From CAIVAT01 sp038212325 (GTDB lineage Bacteria > Bacteroidota > Bacteroidia > Bacteroidales > FEN-979), in NCBI GenBank assembly GCA_038212325.1, contig JBBQUQ010000024.1, positions 1-38,293 of the forward strand: 38,293 bases of DNA, given 5' to 3'. The notes under the pieces are model-generated. The model made no database searches. It saw nothing but the letters and a program-made list of their open reading frames with translations, and was not told where the DNA came from. Of this stretch, positions 7,563-15,621 are shown piece after piece. The position numbers were made by a program, and so were the translations under genes. Position 1 is the stretch's first letter. Each line of letters starts with the position of its first letter.

Positions 7563-8501
7563 ATGACCGGGAAGTTGAGATTGCGGCTGATGATGCTATG
7601 GGTATTATTCTGCATAATTTGTCAGCAGGTTGTGCAAGCCCAGGCATCCGGCTCACCCGATCCTGACACAACCGCCATCCGGAAGGGCCGCCTGGCAGGT
7701 GTTCTGGCAGCACAGGGAGCGCTGTATGTGGCATCGTTCACAGGCTTGTATTTCGCCTGGTATCGAAACTATCCGCAATCGTCGTTCCACCTGTTCGACG
7801 ACAGCGATGAGTGGATGCAGGTAGATAAATGCGGCCATGCCGCTGCCACATACTATATCAGCCGGATCGGCTATTTCACCTACCGCTGGTCGGGATTAAC
7901 GGAGCACCAGGCGGCGTGGTACGGAGGCCTTCTTGGTTTTGCCTACATGCTCAACCTAGAAATTCTCGACGGTTTTTCTTCCGAATGGGGTTTCTCCGTG
8001 GGGGACCTGACGGCAAATACCCTCGGAAGCATGATGTTTATCGGCCAGCAGCTGGCCTGGCATGAGCAGCGCTTCTCGCTTAAATACTCGTTCCATCAAA
8101 CACCCTATGCACAATACAGGGCTGATCTCCTCGGCGACAACCTGGTGCAGAACATGCTTAAAGATTACAACGGCCATTCATACTGGATATCCGGCAACAT
8201 ATCCGCCTTTCTTGCTTCGGGATCGAAGTTTCCGAAATGGCTTAACCTGTCGGTCGGCTATGGGGCTGAAGGGATGACCGGTTCATTTAACAACACCATC
8301 AATCAAAACGGGCAGCCGATCCCTGCATTTCCGAGGTGCCGCCAGTTTTTCCTCTCGCTTGATGTCGACCTGACCCGGATCCCGACTAAATCAAAGGTAC
8401 TGAAAGGGATTTTCAATGTGCTGAGTTTTATCAAAATTCCGGCACCTGCCCTGGAATACAATACGCTCGGGGAATTTAAGTTCCATGGTCTCTATTATTA
8501 A
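7563..8501 (+). CDS. DUF2279 family exported protein
   Basis: A 312-residue protein from the ATG at 7563; a GTG at 7554 overlapping the mltG stop is an alternative start. A signal peptide (LMMLWVLFCIICQQVVQAQA) is followed by a region with several semi-hydrophobic helices and the family features DEWMQVDKCGHAAATYYISR and SSEWGFSVGDLTANTLGS. The C-terminal half looks beta-rich and may be a small outer-membrane or periplasmic domain. DUF2279 has no assigned function. Its position directly after mltG in a cell-wall operon suggests an envelope role, which is inference only. Confidence 0.8.
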   Translation: MTGKLRLRLMMLWVLFCIICQQVVQAQASGSPDPDTTAIRKGRLAGVLAAQGALYVASFTGLYFAWYRNYPQSSFHLFDDSDEWMQVDKCGHAAATYYISRIGYFTYRWSGLTEHQAAWYGGLLGFAYMLNLEILDGFSSEWGFSVGDLTANTLGSMMFIGQQLAWHEQRFSLKYSFHQTPYAQYRADLLGDNLVQNMLKDYNGHSYWISGNISAFLASGSKFPKWLNLSVGYGAEGMTGSFNNTINQNGQPIPAFPRCRQFFLSLDVDLTRIPTKSKVLKGIFNVLSFIKIPAPALEYNTLGEFKFHGLYY

Positions 8502-8559
8502 AAATTTTTATACCTTTACTTCCTTATTCTCCGCCCTATTTCTTCATGATCCATTGAAC

Positions 8560-10101
8560 ATGAAAATATTACCAGTTCCGCTGATCCGTGAAGCGGATTC
8601 CTGTACTATTCTCACCGAGCCGATCGCCGGTATTGACTTGATGGAGCGTGCTGCATCTGCATGCTTTAGCTGGCTGAGAGATCACATTCCGGCGGGCCGG
8701 AACATCAAGATCTTTTGCGGTGCCGGAAACAACGGTGGCGACGGACTGGCCATTGCGAGGATGTTGCAGGGGGCGGGATTCAGCGTGAATGCTTTCGTAT
8801 TATCGCCACCCGAAAAGATGTCGGAAAGCTGCAGAATGAATCTTGAAAGAATGCAGGCAGTGCAAACAATGCAAACAATGCATGCAATGCAGGGATGCAG
8901 TTTGTTGACAGATTCCGGTGAACTTCCGTTTATTGAGGTGGCTGATGTTGTGGTTGATGCCATATTCGGGAGTGGGCTTTCGCGGCCTGCAGAGGGGCTT
9001 GTGGCTCATGCGATGCGGCACATCAACTCCAGCGGCGCGATGGTGGTTTCAATTGATGTGCCTTCCGGGCTATTCTGCGACGATACGACTCCGGTAACAA
9101 CCAGCGGGGTTGTCATCCGGGCAGATTACACCCTGACATTCGCACCTCCGAAGCTGGCTTTTTTCTTTCCGGAAAACGATCGCTATGTAGGTGACTGGCA
9201 GCTTCTCGACATAGGGCTCAGCCGCGATTTCATTGATTCGGCCAGTGTGGAGAATTTTATGCTGGAGGCCCCTGATGTTTCAACAATTCTAAAAACGCGC
9301 AATAAATTTTCACACAAAGGGATGTATGGCCATGCCTTGCTCATTGCCGGATCGACCGGGAAAATGGGCGCTGCGGTTCTTGCAGGCAGGGCCTGCATGA
9401 AGTCAGGAGCCGGGTTGGTAACTGTAAGGGTGCCGCAATCGGGGGTTTCCATCGTCCAAACCGCAGTTCCGGAAGCAATGGTCAGCATGGATCGCGGCAT
9501 GGATCATTTCTCTGAAACACCTGAACTGTCTGCCTATTCGTCGATTGCGATCGGTCCGGGAATTGGTGTTTCCCCGCAAACGGCCACCGCGCTGAAAATC
9601 CTGATCCAGCACGCGACAGGCCCCATCATCTTTGACGCCGACGCCATCAACATTATTTCGGAGAACAGGACATGGCTGGGCTTCTTACCCAAAGAATCAA
9701 TTTTCACCCCCCACCCCAAAGAGTTCGAAAGGCTCGCGGGGAAAAGCAGCAACCATTTTGAGCGTAACCGTATGCAGCGCGATTTTGCCATCAAATACCA
9801 GTGCTACGTGGTTTTAAAAGGGGCGCATACCGCCATCACAACCCCTGATGGCCTGTGCTATTTCAATACCACCGGAAATCCCGGCATGGCCACCGGAGGC
9901 AGCGGTGATGTGCTTACCGGCATTATCGCCGGGCTCATGGCCCAGGGATATTCTTCGCTTGAGTCGTGCCTGCTGGGCGTTTACATCCATGGGCTGGCAG
10001 GTAACAATGCATTGAACGAACAAGGCTTTGAAGCACTGACAGCCAGTGACATTATCATAGAATTAGGTAAATCATTTCAATCTCTTTATGGAAAATTTTG
10101 A
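8560..10101 (+). CDS. nnr: Bifunctional NAD(P)H-hydrate epimerase / dehydratase
   Basis: A 513-residue two-domain repair enzyme. The N-terminal epimerase (about 1-215, YjeF_N type) has FCGAGNNGGDGLAIARML and converts the R and S forms of hydrated NAD(P)H. The C-terminal dehydratase (about 235-505) has KGMYGHALLIAGS, FDADAIN, FTPHPKEFERLAG and the nucleotide site GNPGMATGGSGDVLTGII, and restores NAD(P)H using ADP or ATP. ATG 8560 is chosen because the epimerase fold begins there; 25 more codons are open upstream but carry no conserved sequence. Residues about 97-113 are encoded by a 9-bp tandem array, an oddity. The stop overlaps the HD gene by 14 bp. Confidence 0.95.
   Translation: MKILPVPLIREADSCTILTEPIAGIDLMERAASACFSWLRDHIPAGRNIKIFCGAGNNGGDGLAIARMLQGAGFSVNAFVLSPPEKMSESCRMNLERMQAVQTMQTMHAMQGCSLLTDSGELPFIEVADVVVDAIFGSGLSRPAEGLVAHAMRHINSSGAMVVSIDVPSGLFCDDTTPVTTSGVVIRADYTLTFAPPKLAFFFPENDRYVGDWQLLDIGLSRDFIDSASVENFMLEAPDVSTILKTRNKFSHKGMYGHALLIAGSTGKMGAAVLAGRACMKSGAGLVTVRVPQSGVSIVQTAVPEAMVSMDRGMDHFSETPELSAYSSIAIGPGIGVSPQTATALKILIQHATGPIIFDADAINIISENRTWLGFLPKESIFTPHPKEFERLAGKSSNHFERNRMQRDFAIKYQCYVVLKGAHTAITTPDGLCYFNTTGNPGMATGGSGDVLTGIIAGLMAQGYSSLESCLLGVYIHGLAGNNALNEQGFEALTASDIIIELGKSFQSLYGKF
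8850..8900 (+). repeat. In-frame 9-bp tandem array inside nnr
   Basis: Five 9-mers (AATGCAGGC, AGTGCAAAC, AATGCAAAC, AATGCATGC, AATGCAGGG) plus a partial one. They encode the low-complexity stretch MQAVQTMQTMHAMQG in the epimerase domain. The unit is the same as in the intergenic array at 3720-3755. Nine bases preserve frame, so copies can be gained or lost without truncation. Confidence 0.9.
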
Positions 10102-10666
10102 AAAAGACCTTTTAGCCGGCATGGTGCTTGCCCCATATCTTCAGAAGGCCACCGCCTTGCGCGGCGTTAAGCGGTATGTAGGCGGCAACCAGTTTCGCCA
10201 CGCATTCGCCACGCTGGCTATTTTAATTGATTACCACTACATGGATTCGGTGCTGCTGAAAGCATCGGTGATCCATGATTTGATCGAAGATGTAAAATGC
10301 ACCTCATATGATGAGATCAGGAGCCTTGACAGTGACGGCCAGCGTGTGCTGGAACTGGTGCTGGAAGTTACCCGTATGAAGCCGGAAACCAAAGAAGATT
10401 TCCTGAAAAGGATCCTTTTAAAGGGCTCTGACTCAGCGAAAGTGCTAAAATGCGCCGACCGCATCAGCAACCTCACCGATCTTCATCCCGACATTTTTGA
10501 CAAGGAATATATTAAAAACATGATGGCCGATACCAAGAAATGGGTACTTCCAATGGCTGCGCAAGTGAACCCGGATATGCTGTTTGAACTGGAGGACCTG
10601 ATCAGGCGGCGGGAAACAAACCTGAAATTCTCCTCAGCAATCTGGCCAATGAGGCGGAAAGACTAA
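10088..10666 (+). CDS. HD-domain phosphohydrolase, SpoT/MESH1-like
   Basis: A 192-residue single-domain protein. The pattern NQFRHAFATLAIL, then VIHDLIEDVKC, then LKCADRISNLTDLH matches the metal-binding and substrate residues of the RelA/SpoT hydrolase domain (H..., HD..ED, D.R...L). No synthetase or TGS domain is attached, so it resembles small alarmone hydrolases. A (p)ppGpp 3'-pyrophosphohydrolase activity is plausible, but other nucleotide substrates are possible. It is the last gene of the dapF operon, overlaps nnr, and its stop lies 2 bp from the stop of the convergent parE, with no terminator visible between. Confidence 0.8.
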   Translation: MENFEKDLLAGMVLAPYLQKATALRGVKRYVGGNQFRHAFATLAILIDYHYMDSVLLKASVIHDLIEDVKCTSYDEIRSLDSDGQRVLELVLEVTRMKPETKEDFLKRILLKGSDSAKVLKCADRISNLTDLHPDIFDKEYIKNMMADTKKWVLPMAAQVNPDMLFELEDLIRRRETNLKFSSAIWPMRRKD

Positions 10667-10668
10667 GG

Positions 10669-12525
10669 TCAGAAAATTATAGCCTCTTCAATGATATCTG
10701 CTTCAACCCTCAGGTTGTCGATGATAAAATTCTGACGCTCCGGGGTGTTTTTACCCATGTAAAAGGTCAGCACGTCCAGCACGGCCGATTCTTTGGTAAG
10801 AATCACCGGGTCGAGGCGGATATCCTTGGCGATGAAATATTTGAATTCGTCGGGCGATATTTCACCCAGACCCTTGAACCGGGTTATTTCGGGATTTGCC
10901 CCAAGTTTATCCATAGCCACCCGTTTTTCCTCTTCGGTGTAGCAATAGATGGTTTTTTGTTTGTTGCGAACGCGGAACAATGGCGTTTGAAGGATGTAGA
11001 GGTGCCCGTTGCGAACCAGGTCGGGGTAGAACTGAAGGAAAAAAGTAAGCAGCAGCAACCGGATGTGCATGCCATCCACATCAGCATCGGTGGCTACCAC
11101 TACGTAATTGTAGCGAAGGTTCTCCAATCCCTCTTCGATGTTGAGGGCCGACTGCAACAGGTTAAACTCTTCATTTTCATACACTACACGCTTGCTCAAG
11201 CCGAAACAGTTGAGCGGCTTGCCCTTCAGGCTGAACACGGCCTGTGTATTTACATCGCGGGCCTTGGTGATCGAGCCGCTGGCCGAATCGCCCTCGGTGA
11301 TAAAAATGGATGATTCGTACCGGCGATCGTCATGGTTGTTGTAATGAATGCGGCAATCGCGCAGCTTCTTATTGTGCAGGCTGACCTTTTTAACGCTCTC
11401 CTTGGCAATTTTTTTAATGTTTGCCCACTCCTTGCGTTCCTTCTCGCTTTGCATGATCTTCTTCAGCAATGCCTCTGCTGTGTCGGCATTCATATGCAGG
11501 AAGTTGTCGAGCTGTTTCTTGACAATGTCCATGATATAGTTCCTGATGGTGAGGCCATCGGGCTCGATATGCAGGGAGCCGAGTTTTGTCTTGGTCTGCG
11601 ATTCAAACACAGGGTCCTGCACTTTGATGGCCAGGGAAGCGATCAACGATGCCTTGATGTCGTTGGTGTCGAAATCCTTCTTGTAAAATTCGCGGATGGT
11701 CTTCACCAGCGCTTCGCGAAAGGCAGCCTGGTGTGTGCCTCCCTGCGTGGTGTGCTGGCCGTTGACAAACGTGTAGTACTCTTCGCCATACATCTCGCAA
11801 TGCGTGAAGGCGCATTCAAAATCGCCGTCGCGCAGGTGGATGATGGGATAAATAATTGGCGTGTCGATGTAACTGTTCAGCAGATCGAGCAGCCCGTTTT
11901 GTGCATGAAACCGTTCGCCATTGAAGATAATCGTCAGGCCGTTGTTGAGAAAGACATAGTTCCACAACATTTTCTGCACATACTCCGGGATGTAATGGTA
12001 TTTTCCGAAGATCTCCTCATCAGGCATGAAGGTGATGATGGTGCCCGATCTCATCTCCACCAGTTTCTCGGCATCATCGATGACCACATCGCCCTGGTGA
12101 AATTCCACGATGCGGGTTTTGCCTTCGCGGATAGCCTGCACCTTGAAATGAGATGAAAGGGCGTTCACCGCTTTGGAACCAACCCCGTTGAGGCCGACTG
12201 CCTTTTTAAAAACTTTTGAATCGTACTTCGCCCCGGTATTTATCTTTGAAACGCATTCAACGACCTTCCCCAGCGGGATGCCACGGCCATAATCACGAAC
12301 ACAAACCAGCTGGTCCTTGATGGTCACTTCAATGGTTTTGCCAAAGCCCATCACAAATTCATCGATGGAGTTGTCGAGGATCTCCTTGATCAGCACATAA
12401 ATGCCGTCATCGGGCGAGGATCCGTCGCCCAGTTTCCCGATATACATTCCCGGGCGAAGCCGGATATGCTCGCTCCACTCCAGTGACCTTATGCTCTCTT
12501 CGTTATAGGATTCTACCGTCGCCAT
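10669..12525 (-). CDS. parE: DNA topoisomerase IV subunit B (ParE type)
   Basis: A 618-residue type II topoisomerase ATPase subunit. The N-terminal GHKL ATPase shows LRPGMYIGKLG, the catalytic region EILDNSIDEF, and NGVGSKAVNALS. The transducer domain follows, with QGGTHQAAFREAL. The TOPRIM domain has FITEGDSASGSI and ATDADVDGMHIRLLLL, and the C-terminus ends in the expected short tail. Length and TOPRIM spacing fit the short ParE-like branch and exclude E. coli-type GyrB. No parC is adjacent, whereas the two subunits often lie together. It decatenates daughter chromosomes with ParC. Confidence 0.9.
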   Translation of the reverse strand: MATVESYNEESIRSLEWSEHIRLRPGMYIGKLGDGSSPDDGIYVLIKEILDNSIDEFVMGFGKTIEVTIKDQLVCVRDYGRGIPLGKVVECVSKINTGAKYDSKVFKKAVGLNGVGSKAVNALSSHFKVQAIREGKTRIVEFHQGDVVIDDAEKLVEMRSGTIITFMPDEEIFGKYHYIPEYVQKMLWNYVFLNNGLTIIFNGERFHAQNGLLDLLNSYIDTPIIYPIIHLRDGDFECAFTHCEMYGEEYYTFVNGQHTTQGGTHQAAFREALVKTIREFYKKDFDTNDIKASLIASLAIKVQDPVFESQTKTKLGSLHIEPDGLTIRNYIMDIVKKQLDNFLHMNADTAEALLKKIMQSEKERKEWANIKKIAKESVKKVSLHNKKLRDCRIHYNNHDDRRYESSIFITEGDSASGSITKARDVNTQAVFSLKGKPLNCFGLSKRVVYENEEFNLLQSALNIEEGLENLRYNYVVVATDADVDGMHIRLLLLTFFLQFYPDLVRNGHLYILQTPLFRVRNKQKTIYCYTEEEKRVAMDKLGANPEITRFKGLGEISPDEFKYFIAKDIRLDPVILTKESAVLDVLTFYMGKNTPERQNFIIDNLRVEADIIEEAIIF

Positions 12526-12548
12526 GCAGTCTTTCGGATTTTACGCGG

Positions 12549-12556
12549 CAAAGATA
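12549..12556 (-). promoter_or_regulatory. TAnnTTTG -7 box upstream of parE
   Basis: TATCTTTG on the minus strand, 23 bp before the parE ATG, fits the Bacteroidota -7 box. No TTTG is seen at the expected upstream distance. It would allow parE to be transcribed independently of the glycan genes upstream. Confidence 0.5.
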
Positions 12557-12606
12557 ATGGAAAGGCTTGTCAGTACTATGTTATTCCTGGAAATATTTCA
12601 AAGAAG

Positions 12607-13902
12607 TTATGCACAGGAGTGCGTGGTAATTTTTCTGATCTCGCTGATGAGGGTGCTGATTTCCAGCTTTGTAAGCAAAAAGTCGTGTGCCTTAAGGCGG
12701 GTCAGTTTCGAAAAAATGATGAATTGATAAATGGTAAGGCTGGTATAGGAAATGGTTGCGGAAATACCCGCACCCATAATGCCATACTTTGGAATGAGCA
12801 GCAGGCCCATGACGATCGTAAATACGAACCCGATTGCTGAACTGATGGTATTATGGTAAGGCTTGTTGATGCTCGAAAAGAAGCCGCTGAAAATCATGGA
12901 GACACTCAACGACACAATCCCTGCCGCAAGGGATGCAATTACAAGTTTCACATCGCCGAACCTTGCAGAGAAAATTGCCACGAAAACGAATTTTGGAATT
13001 GCCAGCAGTACTAGCATTCCGAGGCCGGTGACAACCCATGCTATTTTCGCAAGAGTAAGTGTAAGGCGCACACTGTAATCATAATTCATTTCGTTGGAGA
13101 GCCGCGAATACTGCACTGTTGCAATGCTGCGACTGATCAGCCACATCCCCTCTGCAAGCTGCATACCGAGAGACAGTATGCCTACTGCCGCCCTGCCCAG
13201 GTAAAAATCGACAAATTTCAGGCTGAGCCGGTAATTCATGGTCTGGAAGATATTGGCAAACTGCACATAGGTTCCAAAACGAAGGATCTCTCGTATCAGC
13301 TCTTTCATGCCAGACAACGGAACTTTTTTAAACGAGGGGTACAGTGCGGCCAATCCTAAAACCATTGCAAGGCAGTACGAAACGAAAAGTGCCTGGTAAT
13401 AGGCCATCACTTCATACGAACGGATGCCGAACAGCATCAGCAGGAGGATCAGCACCAAAACCACCACCTGAACCAGGCTGATGAGATTATACGCATGAAC
13501 CCGTTCGAGGCCCAGCAACAGCATGTAGTTGGCAGAAGCAAACGACATGACCCATGCAAGGAACAGTACCGGCAGAAAATATCCCGCAGGAATGATCTCA
13601 AGGACCGGGAATACTGTGCCGATAAGCTGCAGCAGGCATGCGGCAACCAACGTAATGGCAAATGACCATGCATAGGCAGGGATAAATAATTTATAAATAC
13701 CTGTCCTCGGAGTCAGGTAAATCAGAGCGGCTCCCGCCATGAAGTTGGTGAACAACTGGATTATGGTTACTGAAAAGATGATCAGGCTGATGGTGCCAAG
13801 ATTCTCGGGGCCCAGGTAATGCGCATTCAGCGTCCAGGTTATAAAAGCCAGCACAGCAGTGAGCGCGCGGGTACCGACGGTTCCGGCAATTTTTTTAAAC
13901 AT
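12607..13902 (-). CDS. Polysaccharide flippase-like membrane protein (MOP/Wzx type)
   Basis: A 431-residue protein made almost entirely of hydrophobic helices, about 12 in number. It begins with a short basic N-terminus (MFKKIAGTVGTRALTAVLAF) and NAHYLGPENLGTISLIIF, the usual start of the polysaccharide_synt/Wzx group. Such proteins flip lipid-linked oligosaccharides across the inner membrane. It overlaps the upstream fusion gene by 8 bp and follows a GT4, which supports a role in exporting the glycan they make. No polymerase or ligase is present beside it. Confidence 0.85.
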   Translation of the reverse strand: MFKKIAGTVGTRALTAVLAFITWTLNAHYLGPENLGTISLIIFSVTIIQLFTNFMAGAALIYLTPRTGIYKLFIPAYAWSFAITLVAACLLQLIGTVFPVLEIIPAGYFLPVLFLAWVMSFASANYMLLLGLERVHAYNLISLVQVVVLVLILLLMLFGIRSYEVMAYYQALFVSYCLAMVLGLAALYPSFKKVPLSGMKELIREILRFGTYVQFANIFQTMNYRLSLKFVDFYLGRAAVGILSLGMQLAEGMWLISRSIATVQYSRLSNEMNYDYSVRLTLTLAKIAWVVTGLGMLVLLAIPKFVFVAIFSARFGDVKLVIASLAAGIVSLSVSMIFSGFFSSINKPYHNTISSAIGFVFTIVMGLLLIPKYGIMGAGISATISYTSLTIYQFIIFSKLTRLKAHDFLLTKLEISTLISEIRKITTHSCA

Positions 13903-15619
13903 TTGAGGGATCCTTTCTCGTCAGTCTCTTCTTCAACTGGTGATAAAAAAAATGGCGGTTCAGGTTGTATCTCTTCCCATCGATCAGGGTAAAGTTACCT
14001 GCACCCGATATTGTATGGAGTCCCTTGTCATACTTGCTACCCATCACCGGTTCAATGAACTTTACGGTCACCTCTTCAAAGTCGTCGGGGGTCAGCCTTA
14101 ACACCCGGTTCAATGCCACCCTGCCTCCATAGGTTCCCGAACAATCCTGCGCAGGGCGGTAAAGAACATCCTCACTGATAAACGGGGTGCCTGCGGGCCG
14201 GGCCGACCTGATGTCGGTTTTTACCGGGTTATTGCGGTGCGGTTTGAATTCGCCCGTCAATTCACGTGAGTGATACACGTAAAGGTGGGAATTTGAATTT
14301 TCGCGGCTGGTAAAGAACAGCCACCAAAAGTCGTTGAAGAACATGATTGTCGGGTCAACGGCGCTCACATCCGTGAGCAGTATCCGGTCAACAGCGAATG
14401 TTCCTGTCAGCAGATCACGGCGGTAAAGGGTGATCCGCGATAACTGGTATGATTCAGGGAGGCAGTAAACCGAATGATTGTGTTCAAATACAAATGGATA
14501 TGAAAGATGCACGGTTCCGCCCAGCACCCTTACGGGGTCACCCGCCCCAACGGGATCGGGGATAATCTCCGAAATGACGGCCCTTTGATCTGCGTAGCTG
14601 TATTCCTCGACGAGGATGTGCAATTTCCCTGCCAGGATAAATCCCGCAGGATCAGCCAGGTAGTCAGAACTCGCCGGCAAGGAGAGCCAGGTAATGTCTG
14701 ATTCGCGCAACCTGTCAATACCAAGCGCAACATCCCGGATCGGCTTCCTGATGATACCCACATTCCAGGTTTCAGAAGCAAGCAGATCCCTGTAATAGAA
14801 CGTGATCCTGTTTCGCATAAGCAGCCAAAGAAATTTCAGCATCCTCAGGTTACCCGGAACCTTGAAAACCGGCGCTATTGTGGTGCTGGAGGCGATAGCC
14901 TGCTTAGCTCCGGCAGTTTCTTCCGCCGAAGGGTTGCCTGAAAGCTTATCGGCCACCCGGGCAGGCCAGGAGGACGACATCATTAAAAGCTGGTTCAGGT
15001 TCTCCCGGTATGAGTGCATGGTTGTTTTCAGGTATCCCTTTTCCATGACGACCCCGCCATCGAGTTTATCGGTTAGCCGCTGCAAGATGGCGCCGCTTAC
15101 CGGATCGTTCCCGTAAATCTCCCAGAAACCGGGAGGGCCTCCCCGGTAAAACATCTCATCGTCGTGATGGAATGACCAAACCCCGAAGCGGGCTGACGAC
15201 AAGATGTCGCCGCGAAGGATGTTGAATCCGAACCTGAGGATAAAATCCAATCGATGCTCCCTGATGGCCTGCACGTCGGGGGCACTGAAATATTCTGAAT
15301 AACCACGTTTATCAACCTCGCAATTCAACCTGTCGATGCCCTGCAAATCCTGTTGCAGATCAATGCTCATTTTTGCATGGGGCTTGAAAACCCGGTTTTC
15401 AAGGACTGAAAAGAGAAGGGTGCTGCGCTTTTTTTTCAGAAGTTTGTTGAGCCGTGAAGTTTCAGGAACCTTACGCGCATCGATGATCAGCAACACAACC
15501 AGGTGCCCGTGAGCCCTGAGTTCGTTCAGCGCTTCCGACTGCCAGCGCTGAAAAACCGTTCCGGTGCACATGACCCCGAATCGCATCGATGATGGATGTT
15601 CTCGCTGTACTTTATTCAT
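13895..15619 (-). CDS. Formyltransferase-like / GINT1-like fusion protein
   Basis: A 574-residue protein with two parts. Residues about 12-215 resemble formyltransferase folds: LRFGFNILRGDIL, then GVWSFHHDDEMFYRGGPPGF, then LDGGVVM. In classical enzymes the triad is Asn-His-Asp; here the His (about 151) and Asp (about 187) are in place but the Asn position reads Ser (about 149). Residues about 270-560 look like the beta-propeller-like N-terminal domain of glucosamine inositolphosphorylceramide transferase (YLADPAGFILAGKLHILVEE, YPFVFEHNHSVYCLPES, DPTIMFFNDFWWLFFT). The start is ATG 15619 (GTG 15628 possible). Gene overlaps on both sides place it in the glycan cassette. The reaction is unknown; N-acyl or formyl transfer to an amino sugar is a guess. 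Confidence 0.75.
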   Translation of the reverse strand: MNKVQREHPSSMRFGVMCTGTVFQRWQSEALNELRAHGHLVVLLIIDARKVPETSRLNKLLKKKRSTLLFSVLENRVFKPHAKMSIDLQQDLQGIDRLNCEVDKRGYSEYFSAPDVQAIREHRLDFILRFGFNILRGDILSSARFGVWSFHHDDEMFYRGGPPGFWEIYGNDPVSGAILQRLTDKLDGGVVMEKGYLKTTMHSYRENLNQLLMMSSSWPARVADKLSGNPSAEETAGAKQAIASSTTIAPVFKVPGNLRMLKFLWLLMRNRITFYYRDLLASETWNVGIIRKPIRDVALGIDRLRESDITWLSLPASSDYLADPAGFILAGKLHILVEEYSYADQRAVISEIIPDPVGAGDPVRVLGGTVHLSYPFVFEHNHSVYCLPESYQLSRITLYRRDLLTGTFAVDRILLTDVSAVDPTIMFFNDFWWLFFTSRENSNSHLYVYHSRELTGEFKPHRNNPVKTDIRSARPAGTPFISEDVLYRPAQDCSGTYGGRVALNRVLRLTPDDFEEVTVKFIEPVMGSKYDKGLHTISGAGNFTLIDGKRYNLNRHFFYHQLKKRLTRKDPSNV

Positions 15620-15621
15620 GC

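Noticed and set aside
11332..12156. Plus-strand open frame of 274 codons opposite parE
   Set aside because: It lies wholly within the strongly conserved parE gene, its translation has no recognisable domain, and such long antisense frames are expected from codon bias.
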